Shown piece by piece: positions 9,736-18,490 of a stretch of DNA of 31,221 nt. Made by a program: the position numbers and the translations under genes. The DNA comes from Colivivens sp963594655 (GTDB lineage Bacteria > Bacteroidota > Bacteroidia > Bacteroidales > Bacteroidaceae), in assembly GCA_963594655.1 (NCBI GenBank), contig CAVBFD010000030.1, positions 1 to 31,221 of the forward strand. Reading direction: 5' to 3'. Numbering within the stretch: the stretch's first letter is position 1; each line of letters starts with the position of its first letter. Under the pieces are notes generated by a model. That model had not been told where the DNA came from. It ran no database searches and was given only the letters and a program-made list of their open reading frames with translations.

Positions 9736-12300
9736 ATGAAAATCAAAGCCAGTAATGCCAACACTCCAAACTGGAGGGACATTGTAGTAAACACCTCACT
9801 GCCTACTGAGCTGCAGCCACTCGACGAGATGGCGCACAACATGTGGTGGGCATGGAGCCACGAAGCCAAGGAACTCTACAAAGCCATGGATGCCGACTTG
9901 TGGCATGACGTGCAGCAGAACCCTGTGCTGATGCTCTCACGTATGAATTACAAGAAACTGCAGGAACTCGCGGGCGACAAGAAGTTCCTCGCGCAGATGG
10001 ATTCAGTGTACAAGGAGTTCCGTTCATACATGGACGTGAAACCCGACACGACTCGTCCGTCGGTAGCCTACCTGTGTATGGAGTATGGTCTGAACCACGT
10101 GCTGAAAATCTATTCAGGCGGTCTCGGTATCCTTGCGGGCGACTTCATCAAGGAAGCGTCTGACTCCAACGTGCGCATGTGCGCCGTGGGATTCCTCTAC
10201 CGTTTCGGTTATTTCACGCAAACCCTCTCCATGGACGGCCAGCAGGTTGCCAACTACGAGGCGCAGAACTTCTCGCAGCTCCCTATCGTACGCCAGATGG
10301 ACAAGGACGGCAGCCCGATGGTAGTGGATGTGCCGTACAACAACTATACTGTACACGCTTACGTATGGCGTGTCAATGTGGGACGTGTCAACCTGTATCT
10401 CCTCGATACGGACAATGAACTCAACAGCGAGTTCGACCGTCCTATCACGCACAGTCTCTACGGAGGCGACTGGGAGAACCGCATCAAGCAGGAGATTCTG
10501 CTTGGAATCGGTGGTGTACTCACTCTGAAGAAGCTGGGCATCGAACCTGACATCTACCACTGCAACGAGGGACACGCGGCTCTGTGCAACGTGCAGCGTC
10601 TGGTGGATTACGTAAGCCAAGGACTCACATTCAACCAGGCTCTCGAACTGGTGCGCACATCGTCGCTCTACACGGTACACACACCTGTGCCGGCGGGACA
10701 CGACTACTTCGACGAGGGTCTCTTCGGCAAGTACATGTCGAACTACCCGTCACAGCTCGGCATCTCATGGGATGAGTTCATGGGCATGGGACGCGTGAAT
10801 CCGGACGACAAGGGCGAACGCTTCTGTATGTCAACCTTCGCCTGCAACACCTGCTCATGGGTGAACGGAGTCAGCTGGCTCCACGGAAAGGTGTCAAGGG
10901 AGATGTTCTCAAATATATGGAAAGGCTATTTCCCCGAGGAGCTGGACAATGTGGGCTATGTGACCAACGGAGTACACTTCCCTACTTGGTGCGCTACCGA
11001 ATGGCGTGATCTTTACGCTAAATACCTTCCCAAGACTTACTACACCGACCAGAGCAACGAGGAACTGTGGCAGTCTATCTACAACGTGCCGGACAGCGAG
11101 ATATGGAACACACGCAAGGCACTCAAGGTGAAACTGTTCGACTACATCAAGGAGCAGTTCCGCGAGGACTGGCTGAAGCACCAGGGCGACCCGTCACGCA
11201 TCGTCTCTATCCTGGAGAAGATCAACCCGAACGCGCTGACCATCGGTTTCGCGCGCCGCTTCGCCACATACAAGCGCGCCCACCTGCTCTTCTCCGACCT
11301 CGACCGTCTCGCGCGTATCGTCAACAACCCCGAGTACCCCGTACAGTTCCTGTTCGCGGGCAAGGCTCACCCACACGACGGTGCGGGCCAGGGTCTGATA
11401 AAGAAGATTTACGAGATAAGCCGTCGTCCGGAGTTCCTTGGCAAGATCATCTTCCTGGAGAACTACGACATGAAACTCGCTCGCCGTCTGGTGACTGGTG
11501 TGGACATCTGGATGAACACTCCGACACGTCCGCTGGAGGCTTCAGGCACATCTGGAGAGAAGGCTATCATGAACGGTGTGCTGAACCTGTCGGTACTAGA
11601 CGGATGGTGGCTCGAGGGCTACCGCGAAGGTGCAGGATGGGCGTTGACAGACAAACGCACCTACCAGAACCAGGACCAGCAGGACCAACTGGACGCAGCC
11701 ACTATCTACAGTCTGCTTGAGAACGAGATTCTGCCTCTCTACTATGCGAGCGGCAACGGTTACAGTGAGGGATGGATCAAGACCATCAAGAACTCCATCG
11801 CACACATCGCTCCTCGCTTCACCATGAAGCGTCAGCTCGACGACTACTACAGCAAGTTCTACCATAAGTTGGCTGACCGCCGCAAGGTCCTCTTTGCGGA
11901 CAACTACGCAAAGGCAAAGGAAATCGCCCAGTGGAAGGAGACCGTGGCAGAGCGTTGGGACAGCATCAAGGTAGTCTCCACAGAGAAGGCTCCGGAGATG
12001 ATTGCCGGCAACGTTGAGAGCGGAAAGACCTACAAGGTAAGTGTCAGTGTGGACGAGCAGGGACTCGACGATGTTGTCGGCATTGAACTCGTCACCTTGT
12101 GCAATGACGTGGACGGAAAACAGCACGTGGCCAAGGTAGAGCCGTTCAATGTGGTGAAGCGCGAAGGCAACGTCTTCGTCTTCGAGGCACAGCACTCACT
12201 GGAAGTGGCCGGAGACTTCAAGGTGGCATACCGCATGTACCCCAAGAACGCCGACCTGCCTCACCGTCAGGACTTCTGCTATGTGAAATGGTTCAACTGA
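9736..12300 (+). CDS. glgP: Alpha-glucan (glycogen) phosphorylase, GT35
   Basis: 854 residues. It removes terminal glucose from alpha-1,4-glucan as glucose-1-phosphate using pyridoxal phosphate. The N-terminal 100 residues (LQPLDEMAHNMWWAWSHEAK) are the DUF3417-type extension of the short bacterial/archaeal phosphorylase branch. Later motifs include EYGLNHVLKIYSGGLGILAGD (substrate site) and EASGTSGEKAIMNGVLNLSV, where Lys609 is the expected pyridoxal-phosphate lysine. The usual Met before that Lys is Glu here. The C-terminal 90 residues form an extra beta-rich segment. The gene follows the synthase by 2 bases, pairing synthesis with breakdown, and ends in a strong hairpin shared with the convergent DUF4270 gene. 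Confidence 0.94.
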   Translation: MKIKASNANTPNWRDIVVNTSLPTELQPLDEMAHNMWWAWSHEAKELYKAMDADLWHDVQQNPVLMLSRMNYKKLQELAGDKKFLAQMDSVYKEFRSYMDVKPDTTRPSVAYLCMEYGLNHVLKIYSGGLGILAGDFIKEASDSNVRMCAVGFLYRFGYFTQTLSMDGQQVANYEAQNFSQLPIVRQMDKDGSPMVVDVPYNNYTVHAYVWRVNVGRVNLYLLDTDNELNSEFDRPITHSLYGGDWENRIKQEILLGIGGVLTLKKLGIEPDIYHCNEGHAALCNVQRLVDYVSQGLTFNQALELVRTSSLYTVHTPVPAGHDYFDEGLFGKYMSNYPSQLGISWDEFMGMGRVNPDDKGERFCMSTFACNTCSWVNGVSWLHGKVSREMFSNIWKGYFPEELDNVGYVTNGVHFPTWCATEWRDLYAKYLPKTYYTDQSNEELWQSIYNVPDSEIWNTRKALKVKLFDYIKEQFREDWLKHQGDPSRIVSILEKINPNALTIGFARRFATYKRAHLLFSDLDRLARIVNNPEYPVQFLFAGKAHPHDGAGQGLIKKIYEISRRPEFLGKIIFLENYDMKLARRLVTGVDIWMNTPTRPLEASGTSGEKAIMNGVLNLSVLDGWWLEGYREGAGWALTDKRTYQNQDQQDQLDAATIYSLLENEILPLYYASGNGYSEGWIKTIKNSIAHIAPRFTMKRQLDDYYSKFYHKLADRRKVLFADNYAKAKEIAQWKETVAERWDSIKVVSTEKAPEMIAGNVESGKTYKVSVSVDEQGLDDVVGIELVTLCNDVDGKQHVAKVEPFNVVKREGNVFVFEAQHSLEVAGDFKVAYRMYPKNADLPHRQDFCYVKWFN

Positions 12301-12320
12301 CAACCATACACGTAACTATG

Positions 12321-12352
12321 ACAAAGGCACTGCATCATTGCAGTGCCTTTGT
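12321..12352. terminator. Bidirectional terminator between glgP and the DUF4270 gene
   Basis: Perfect 14-base stem ACAAAGGCACTGCA/TGCAGTGCCTTTGT with a 4-base loop (12335-12338), lying between two convergent genes. T-rich tails are short on both sides. Confidence 0.75.
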
Positions 12353-12399
12353 CGTTTCATAGGGGCAACTGTCAGTTGCCTGTCTCTCACCGTCTCGGG

Positions 12400-13785
12400 C
12401 TACTTGAACCTACTGTAGATGACATCCAGTTTCACCGGACTGTTCTTCCCTCCCACCAGTTTCGCGCTCGACATGGAGAAACTGTGGCTGAGTTTCACCA
12501 GTGTCTTCTTGGAACTGGAACTGGTGGCTGTCTCGTATGTCGGCTCGACCGGAATGAACAGCACCTTATTATAGTTCTCCGTAGCCGTACCGTTGCGCAC
12601 CTCCTGGTTGATGGTGTTCATGAGCCGCGCTATATTGCTGAACGTATAGGTGTTGTTCTTGCTGCTGAATGACGCAAGGTACGAGGTGATGTCGTCCGCC
12701 ACCTTATACTGCTCGAAGAAGCCGTCATTGTAGTCATCGAGCCTTACCATCAGGATAGTCTTTGGTATGTCGAGCTTGAAACTGCTGTCCACCTTGTCGT
12801 TGTAGCGTGTCAGCACCAGCTTCGCCTGATTGATGGTGTCGTTATAGTCAAGTTCCGACACTGGGAGTGTAGCCATTGTGAATATCCCGGCGGGACTTTT
12901 CAGATAGGTGGCCTCATCGTCACCGATAAGTTCAGTGAGACTGGAGTTCTCGAAACGTGTGGCCTGGACAACCTCCTCGGTGGCGGCGAACTGGCACGTG
13001 CCGGTAGTGTCGGTGTCGTACGTGGAGTCGTGGTAACGGTAGTTTATGTTGAACTGCGCGATGTCTATATAAGCCATCGCACCGTCACCGCTCTCCAACT
13101 TGAAGTAGAAGCCCTTGCAGCCGGGAAGTCCACTGTTGATCCAGCTCTCCGAATCCTTGAAGTACTCCGGGTGTGTCTTCCACGCGCTGTATATCTCCTT
13201 CCCTATCTCGTTGGGCAGGGGGATGACAATCCTGTTGACGTAACTGGAGCTGGTGCGCTCGCTCTCTTCAATCGTCCTGTCGGAGAGGGTGTACCACTTC
13301 ACGGTCAGCGGTTCGGAACTTACGTCACAGTATTTTGTCGGGTCAATGTTTGTATAGTAGTCCGCATCTGGGTCCAGCACCGTGGTCAACGGATACACGC
13401 TCACCTTGAACGTGGCGAGCGAGTCGCCAATGAAGTCGTCCACGAACAGGCGCAACTGGGTTGACAGGATACTGTCGTCCACTATGGAGTCGGGGAAACT
13501 GAAGTCCTCTATGCAGTGGAACTGCGCGAGGAAGTCGGACTTTATGACTGTCCCTGTCTCCGGGTCGGTGAACTGTCCGAGGTACGACATGCTGGAGCGC
13601 GCGAGTACTGAGTCACCGGCCGAATAGGACTGGGTGTAGACATCATACGACTTGCTTTCCTTCGTTATCAAGTCTTCGTAAGGCATCATGTCGCTGCCCA
13701 AGGTGTCGGTATTGTCGTCACACGACATGAACGCCGTCGCAAACGCAAACGCCGCAATGGCTGGGTACAAGACTTTCGCTTTCAT
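12400..13785 (-). CDS. DUF4270 domain lipoprotein
   Basis: 461 residues. A lipoprotein signal peptide ends at Cys22 (FMSC), followed by DDNTDT; acidic residues just after the cysteine resemble the Bacteroidota lipoprotein export signal, so the protein may face outward. The body fits DUF4270: LGSDMMPYEDLITKE, then SMSYLGQFTDPETGTVIKSDF and a long beta-rich domain ending in KLDVIYSRFK. Function of the family is unknown. It is downstream of the GT5-like gene on the same strand with 65 bases between, an arrangement I recall from other Bacteroidales, suggesting one operon. It converges on glgP. Confidence 0.85.
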   Translation of the reverse strand: MKAKVLYPAIAAFAFATAFMSCDDNTDTLGSDMMPYEDLITKESKSYDVYTQSYSAGDSVLARSSMSYLGQFTDPETGTVIKSDFLAQFHCIEDFSFPDSIVDDSILSTQLRLFVDDFIGDSLATFKVSVYPLTTVLDPDADYYTNIDPTKYCDVSSEPLTVKWYTLSDRTIEESERTSSSYVNRIVIPLPNEIGKEIYSAWKTHPEYFKDSESWINSGLPGCKGFYFKLESGDGAMAYIDIAQFNINYRYHDSTYDTDTTGTCQFAATEEVVQATRFENSSLTELIGDDEATYLKSPAGIFTMATLPVSELDYNDTINQAKLVLTRYNDKVDSSFKLDIPKTILMVRLDDYNDGFFEQYKVADDITSYLASFSSKNNTYTFSNIARLMNTINQEVRNGTATENYNKVLFIPVEPTYETATSSSSKKTLVKLSHSFSMSSAKLVGGKNSPVKLDVIYSRFK

Positions 13786-13850
13786 TGTTAATGCTTATTT
13801 CCGTGGATTGTGCTTGAATGGATTTCGGTAATTGCTGACTGTGCGGGGAA

Positions 13851-14660
13851 TCACGGCATCAGCGTCGCATAGAAGTCACTGTACGACTGGGCATAGTCCT
13901 CTTCCGGACTCATCAGCAACGGTTTGCCGATTGATTTCGCATAGTCGATTACGCCCTGTGACACCTGTCCGTTCTCTATGATGACCCCATCAGCGAATTT
14001 GGTGGCTATCTTCATGAGCTCTTCGTGGGTACAGTTGCCTGTACATATATCCGAGATGTCGTCCGCAGTGATGTTCTTGAACGGTATGCTGGCCTGGAAG
14101 GTCGGTCCGAGGTCGGTCTCAAATTCGGGGGACGAAACGGAGAACACCACCTTGGAGTCGCAGAATGACGGCTCGTCCTCGTATGCCTTCTTGATGAAGA
14201 GCGGAGCGAGGGCTGCGGTCCATCCGTGGCAGTGGATGATGTCCGGCACCCACCTCAGTTTCTTGACTGTCTCCAGAACGCCGCGCACGTAGAACACCGA
14301 GCGTTCACCGTTGTAGGTGTATTCATTGCCTGCCTCGTCCTTTACGATTCCCTTGCGTGTGAAGAACTCGTCATTGTCGATAAAGTAAATCTGCATACGC
14401 GCGGACTGTATCGACGCCACCTTGATTATGAGCGGATGGTCGGTGTCATTGACGATGATGTTCATGCCTGAAAGACGTATCACTTCATGGAGTTGGTTTC
14501 TCCGCTCATTGATTATACCCCAGTTGGGGGCGAACGAACGTATCTCATGCCCTAACGACTGTATTGACTCTGGCATGAAACGGCCTTTAATAGAACAAGG
14601 GGTCTCCGGCACGAAGGGTGCCATTTCGGAAGTGATGAATAGTACTTTCTTAGCTTTCAT
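13851..14660 (-). CDS. Stand-alone GT5-type starch/glycogen synthase N-domain protein
   Basis: 269 residues from ATG 14660 (MKAKKVLFITSEMAPFVPET), chosen because a promoter lies just upstream although the frame stays open to 14759. It resembles the N-terminal catalytic domain of GT5 starch synthase (SEMAPF, PDIIHCHGWTAALAPLFIKK) but is about half the usual 480-500 residues and lacks the C-terminal Rossmann domain. The donor-binding KTGGL motif expected after SEMAPFV is replaced by PETPCSIKGRF. The strong conservation I recall for such short homologues in Bacteroidales argues for a real gene, not a fragment, possibly regulatory or with a different substrate. The GT3 enzyme probably carries out bulk synthesis. 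It precedes the DUF4270 gene. Confidence 0.85.
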   Translation of the reverse strand: MKAKKVLFITSEMAPFVPETPCSIKGRFMPESIQSLGHEIRSFAPNWGIINERRNQLHEVIRLSGMNIIVNDTDHPLIIKVASIQSARMQIYFIDNDEFFTRKGIVKDEAGNEYTYNGERSVFYVRGVLETVKKLRWVPDIIHCHGWTAALAPLFIKKAYEDEPSFCDSKVVFSVSSPEFETDLGPTFQASIPFKNITADDISDICTGNCTHEELMKIATKFADGVIIENGQVSQGVIDYAKSIGKPLLMSPEEDYAQSYSDFYATLMP

Positions 14661-14686
14661 GTATGTCTCATTTTCTTTATAACGTG

Positions 14687-14718
14687 CAAAGGTACAGCTA
14701 TAAACGCAGAAAAACAAA
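14687..14718 (-). promoter_or_regulatory. Promoter of the GT5-like / DUF4270 operon
   Basis: On the minus strand TTTG (14718-14715) and TACCTTTG (14694-14687) are 20 bases apart; transcription would start near 14680, some 20 bases before ATG 14660. Confidence 0.75.
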
Positions 14719-14815
14719 TCTTTCACGTTAATTAAGTCGCCCCAGAGGCGTTTCCACACGGTCTTCCACCGTTTTTGAGTCCGCCAGTTGCAAATGCCGC
14801 ACCTCCATAAACGAT

Positions 14816-14847
14816 GACGGTCACGGGTTTCCCAACCAGTGACCGTC
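14816..14847. other. Intergenic inverted repeat
   Basis: GACGGTCAC (14816-14824) and GTGACCGTC (14839-14847) form a 9-base perfect stem around a 14-base loop containing a smaller GGG/CCC pairing. It lies between the SPOR gene and the GT5-like promoter and could be a second terminator or an operator. Confidence 0.45.
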
Positions 14848-14914
14848 TGAGATAATTCTTACATTATTCTCACTTACCAAAAAGAAATTAAAATGTGCTT
14901 AAACTTAGCTGATG

Positions 14915-14938
14915 TATGCGCGGCTTGCGCCGCACATA
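14915..14938 (-). terminator. Probable terminator of the SPOR lipoprotein gene
   Basis: Directly after the stop codon on the minus strand, TATGTGCGGC and GCCGCGCATA pair over 10 positions with one G-T wobble around a GCAA tetraloop. There is no strong T tract, so termination efficiency is uncertain. Confidence 0.5.
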
Positions 14939-15412
14939 TTATTGAGCATAGAGCAACCACGCGTCTGGGTAAGTGGCGCGGAGCTTGTCGCGTGTCGCGA
15001 CTGCCGCTGCCCTTGTTGTGGCAGACTCTGCTATTACACGATACATACCAGTCTCCGGGTTCTGTGCCACAATCGCGCTGTAACCCTTGTTCTTCAGAGT
15101 GCTGCACAGGTTGTTGGCGTTGTCAAGACTCTTGAACGATCCGCAAACCACATTGAACGGACTGAGGGATCCGCCGCTTACGGCTGTGATTGACTCCCTT
15201 CTCAAGTCTGAGTTGTCCTCCACTACTTTCGCAGTCTCCACTGGTGTAACCACCGGCACTGGAGTGGCGGTGACAGGCTCAGTGGCCTGTTGTGTCTGCT
15301 CCTGTGCTTTCGCTTTCTCGTACGCTTTCTTGTAGCTGCTTTCGCTTGACTTACAAGAGACAATCGCCAAGGCTGATACTACGGCCAAGCCGAGAATAAC
15401 TGTTTTCTTCAT
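14939..15412 (-). CDS. SPOR-domain lipoprotein
   Basis: 157 residues from ATG 15412 (MKKTVILGLAVVSALAIVSC). Cys20 is the predicted lipid-attachment residue. A charged segment and a Thr/Pro/Val-rich linker (about 35-65) lead to a C-terminal SPOR-like domain (about 85-157: SPFNVVCGSFKSLDNANNLC, then PETGMYRVIAESATTRAAAV). SPOR domains bind denuded peptidoglycan glycan strands, often at division sites, so a cell-wall role in the periplasm is likely. The frame continues to 15457, but the added residues are polar and would spoil the signal peptide. The gene is monocistronic, divergent from recR, and ends in a hairpin. Confidence 0.88.
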   Translation of the reverse strand: MKKTVILGLAVVSALAIVSCKSSESSYKKAYEKAKAQEQTQQATEPVTATPVPVVTPVETAKVVEDNSDLRRESITAVSGGSLSPFNVVCGSFKSLDNANNLCSTLKNKGYSAIVAQNPETGMYRVIAESATTRAAAVATRDKLRATYPDAWLLYAQ

Positions 15413-15680
15413 TGTTCTTTTCCTTTGTTTGTTTATTTGTTTATTGATAAATATCACCTCGTTTGTTAATGCACACGAATGGACGCAAAGTTACTGCTTT
15501 TTATTGTAACACGCCTAATGTTAACGGAGAAAAATGCTTAATCACAACGAATTTTATCCTTCCGTCCCCGAATAGATGAAGCGAAAGCCACGTTACTGAG
15601 GTTTTTCTCCAGTATCTGCCTGCCTTTAATAAAAAAATCACTACCTTTGCACGTCAAAACACAATGTCTACAGAAACTGA
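15413..15680. promoter_or_regulatory. Divergent promoter region between the SPOR gene and recR
   Basis: Minus-strand -7 box TAACTTTG (15493-15486) serves the SPOR gene and plus-strand TACCTTTG (15642-15649) serves recR. Neither has a clear TTTG at -33. Between them is A/T-rich DNA with no gene. Confidence 0.6.
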
Positions 15681-16301
15681 ATGGATCAGCATTATTCGTC
15701 GGAGTTGTTTGAGAGGGCTGTAGATGAGTTCTCCAAGTTGCCTGGGATAGGCCGCAAGACGGCTCTACGTCTGGTGCTGCATACGTTGAGAATGGACACA
15801 GGATCAGTTGACTGTTTCTGCGGCGCGGTAAAGGATCTGCGGCACAAGGTGCGTTACTGTAACGTCTGCCACAACATATCGGACACCGACATCTGCCAGA
15901 TTTGCGGAAACACGTCCAGAGACACCGCGACGGTCTGCGTAGTGGAGAACATACAGGACGTGATGGCGATAGAGGCCACGACCCTCTACCACGGACTGTA
16001 TCATGTCCTTGGCGGAGTCATCAGTCCGATGGACGGAATCGCCCCGTCCGACCTGGAGATACAGAGTCTCGTGGACAGGGTGGCGAAGGGAGGAATAGAC
16101 GAAGTGATCCTCGCCCTGAGTTCCACCATGGAAGGCGACACGACAAACTTCTACATAGCCAGGAAGCTTGCGCCCTACAAGACGGTGCGGCTGACGGTAC
16201 TGGCGAGGGGACTGTCGGTAAACGACGAACTGCAGTACACCGACGAGGTGACACTCGGGCGGTCAATAACCAACAGGGTGGACTTCAACACCGGTATATA
16301 G
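15681..16301 (+). CDS. recR: Recombination mediator protein RecR
   Basis: 206 residues, usual for RecR. It works with RecF/RecO in loading RecA at single-strand gaps. Features: N-terminal helix-hairpin-helix with KLPGIGRKTALRLVLHTL (19-36); a four-cysteine zinc motif Cys60-x2-Cys63...Cys72-x2-Cys75; a Toprim domain (about 80-175, with VCVVENIQDVMAIE and LALSSTMEGDTT); and the C-terminal TLGRSITNR segment. A membrane-protein gene starts 12 bases after the stop, and a glycosyltransferase gene follows. Confidence 0.97.
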   Translation: MDQHYSSELFERAVDEFSKLPGIGRKTALRLVLHTLRMDTGSVDCFCGAVKDLRHKVRYCNVCHNISDTDICQICGNTSRDTATVCVVENIQDVMAIEATTLYHGLYHVLGGVISPMDGIAPSDLEIQSLVDRVAKGGIDEVILALSSTMEGDTTNFYIARKLAPYKTVRLTVLARGLSVNDELQYTDEVTLGRSITNRVDFNTGI

Positions 16302-16313
16302 AACTGAACGATT

Positions 16314-16811
16314 ATGGATAAAATGATAAAGCGCCTGATGCGCTGGCTGATAATAGAGTTTTGTCTGGTATGGCTTATCGCCATACTCACATTCATCCTT
16401 GGCGAAGCCAATGTCATCCCGAACGGAGCGTTGACCGACGAGGGACACGAGACCGAGTTCTACATGAACTTGGTCAACATTGCCTTGGTCATCGTATGCA
16501 TCCCACTGTCACTCAAGTTGTTCTCACTGAACACGGAACGGAGTCTGAGGCGCATGGACAAGGACGAGGCCCTTGGGTCGTACCACCTCTGGAGCGGCAT
16601 CAGACTCGGAATGCTCTGCCTGTGCATCGAGTTCGGACTTGTCTCTTACTTCCTTTTGATGAACTCCACAGGCGCGCTGTGCGCTTGCATCGCACTGGTG
16701 ACGACACTCTTCTGTTTCCCCTCAAGGAAAAAGACCAACAGTTTCCTTTCATCGAAAGAGGAGGAAGTGGTGGAAGACCTGCCGGATGTGAACGAGACAA
16801 AGGAAGAATAA
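16314..16811 (+). CDS. Small integral membrane protein, unknown function
   Basis: 165 residues with four predicted membrane helices: about 8-27 (LIIEFCLVWLIAILTFILG), 46-66 (FYMNLVNIALVIVCIPLSL), 97-117 and 120-137, then a charged acidic C-terminal tail (SSKEEEVVEDLPDVNETKEE). Helices 1/2 and 3/4 look like two hairpins. No catalytic motif or family is recognised. It lies 12 bases after recR and 46 before the glycosyltransferase, so it is probably cotranscribed. Confidence 0.8.
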   Translation: MDKMIKRLMRWLIIEFCLVWLIAILTFILGEANVIPNGALTDEGHETEFYMNLVNIALVIVCIPLSLKLFSLNTERSLRRMDKDEALGSYHLWSGIRLGMLCLCIEFGLVSYFLLMNSTGALCACIALVTTLFCFPSRKKTNSFLSSKEEEVVEDLPDVNETKEE

Positions 16812-16857
16812 TCCGGACTGGTTCTCTTTATATATAATAAGGTGTAGGAAGGTATTG

Positions 16858-18015
16858 ATGAAAGTCTCCGTTGTCATAGTCAATTACAAGGTACGGTACT
16901 ATCTGGCACAGTGTATCCACTCCGTATTGAAAGCCATGGAAGGGATAGACGGTGAGGTTATCATTGTGGACAATGACAGCAGGGACGGTTCTGTGGAATT
17001 TCTGAAAGCCCTTTACCCCCAGGTACACTTCATAGAGAGCAAGAAGAACCTCGGGTTCTCGCGGGCCAACAACATCGCCATCAGACAAGTGCGAGGAGAG
17101 TACATACTGGTACTCAATCCGGACACCATCATCAACGAGGAACTGATCAAGGACTGCACCGGACTGTTGGACAGCAACCCGCAGATAGGAGCTACAGGCG
17201 TGCGGATGCTCAACCCCGACGGCACTTTCGCGCCGGAGTCACGCAGGGGAATACCCACACCCTTCACAGCCTTCTGCAAAATGTCCGGACTCAACGCGGC
17301 GTTCCCCACAAGCCGGATATTCGGACGCTACTACATGAAGTTCCTCGACGAGAGGTCAACAACCCCCATAGAAATCATATCAGGAGCATGCATGTTCATA
17401 AGGAAGTCCGTGCTGGATGAGTGCGGTCTGTTCGACGAAGACTTCTTCATGTACGGTGAGGACATAGACCTGTCATACAGGATACTCCAGACAGGCAAGC
17501 AGAACTACTACCTGCCGTCACGCATCATACACTATAAAGGCGAGAGTTCACGCAAAAACACGTTCAGATACGTCTACGTGTTCTACGAGGCGATGTACAT
17601 CTTCTTCAAGAAACACTACAGCTCGTACAACTGGATTCTGTCCATCCCCATCCGGTCCGCCATCTACCTGAGGGGTTCTTCCGTATACGTGTCACGGAAA
17701 CTACGGGGACTGCTGGCCAAGCGCACCGGGGTATTGAGCCAGATGAAGAAACGCCACTTCCTGCTCAAGGGAACCAACAAGTCACTTGAGCCGATGGCAG
17801 ACATCTGCGACAAGTACGACCTGATGTACGAGACCGAAGAGAGCGAGACTGCCACCCCGGACTTCATCGTATACGACACGGACTCTTTCTCATACTCTCA
17901 GATCATATCCGACCTTGAACGGCGTGCCGGAGACGGGAAGACAAAGGTAAACCTCGCCACGTACTCACACAAATTGGGCTGTATAATCACGGCAAACTAC
18001 GTGTTCAAACGGTAA
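16858..18015 (+). CDS. Family 2 glycosyltransferase
   Basis: 385 residues from ATG 16858; an AGGAAGG stretch is well placed 5 bases upstream. GT-A fold with MKVSVVIVNYKVRYYLAQCI, the nucleotide-binding VDNDSRDGS (37-45), NLGFSRANN and LNPDT (86-90), then GACMFIRKSVLDECGLFDED and GEDIDLSYRI (the acceptor-side ED motif). This resembles rhamnosyl/galactofuranosyl-type GT2 enzymes that build surface polysaccharide or lipopolysaccharide. The C-terminal ~90 residues (after about 290) are a charged extension of unknown role, ending CIITANYVFKR. It is last in the recR cluster. Donor and acceptor cannot be inferred. Confidence 0.9.
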   Translation: MKVSVVIVNYKVRYYLAQCIHSVLKAMEGIDGEVIIVDNDSRDGSVEFLKALYPQVHFIESKKNLGFSRANNIAIRQVRGEYILVLNPDTIINEELIKDCTGLLDSNPQIGATGVRMLNPDGTFAPESRRGIPTPFTAFCKMSGLNAAFPTSRIFGRYYMKFLDERSTTPIEIISGACMFIRKSVLDECGLFDEDFFMYGEDIDLSYRILQTGKQNYYLPSRIIHYKGESSRKNTFRYVYVFYEAMYIFFKKHYSSYNWILSIPIRSAIYLRGSSVYVSRKLRGLLAKRTGVLSQMKKRHFLLKGTNKSLEPMADICDKYDLMYETEESETATPDFIVYDTDSFSYSQIISDLERRAGDGKTKVNLATYSHKLGCIITANYVFKR

Positions 18016-18163
18016 AAACAGTCGACTCCGCAAACGGACGGGAAGGATAGGATTTTGTGTAAAAACAGCACGTTTGCGATTACATAGTTTGACCACAGTC
18101 AACAATTCCGACTTTTTCAAACATTTTCCCCTACAATTCGTACTCCACATCCGCAAACAGCCG
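18016..18163. other. Intergenic DNA after the glycosyltransferase gene
   Basis: No gene seen. CGCAAACG (18029-18036) and CGTTTGCG (18071-18078) form an 8-base inverted repeat with a 34-base loop, possibly a weak terminator. Confidence 0.4.
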
Positions 18164-18171
18164 TAACTTTG
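18164..18171 (+). promoter_or_regulatory. Promoter of the short 18.2-18.5 kb transcription unit
   Basis: TAACTTTG matches the -7 consensus; no clear -33 TTTG. Transcription would start near 18177, about 190 bases before the 28-codon frame. The leader carries a GC hairpin CGGGGG/CCCCCG at 18312-18330. Confidence 0.55.
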
Positions 18172-18366
18172 CAGCGTCAAAAAGAAAAGGACATGTAAAT
18201 CGACACGAGACCACACTGACAAGATCAGGTGAGAAAGCAAGATGCATAGAATTGGATGAGATGGCAAATGATAAACAAACAATATAATATTTAGAATCAT
18301 TAATTTAGAGGCGGGGGAAAACGTCCCCCGGTTATTGAAGTTGAACAACAAAAAAAAGAATGAACT

Positions 18367-18453
18367 ATGGAAACTATGGAAACTATTAAACTCGTGATGT
18401 TGGCTATGATGGTTGTAGCCTTGATTATCTGCAACATTTCAGCATTGAAATGA
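18367..18453 (+). CDS. Putative 28-residue hydrophobic small protein
   Basis: ATG 18367 to TGA 18451-18453. The peptide starts METMETIKLVMLAMMVVALI; a single hydrophobic segment (about 9-23) makes it a candidate single-pass membrane peptide. An alternative ATG lies at 18376. It is the only meaningful frame in an isolated unit bounded by a promoter (18164-18171) and a strong terminator (18491-18524), which is the main argument that something is expressed here. The leader of about 190 bases and the GC hairpin at 18312-18330 could instead mean that the RNA itself is the product. No family is recognised; it is of a size with other tiny Bacteroidales membrane peptides, but no relation is claimed. 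Confidence 0.5.
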   Translation: METMETIKLVMLAMMVVALIICNISALK

Positions 18454-18490
18454 TGCTTTTGAAAAGAACAAACTAAATTTTGCATACAAG

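Noticed and set aside
13851..14660. GlgA pseudogene
   Set aside because: The frame is intact, has a good promoter and start, and the short form matches what I recall from other Bacteroidales, so it is treated as a functional short protein.
14740..14850. tRNA gene near the SPOR gene
   Set aside because: Several short hairpins are present but no cloverleaf with a T-loop GTTCRA and paired acceptor stem could be built.
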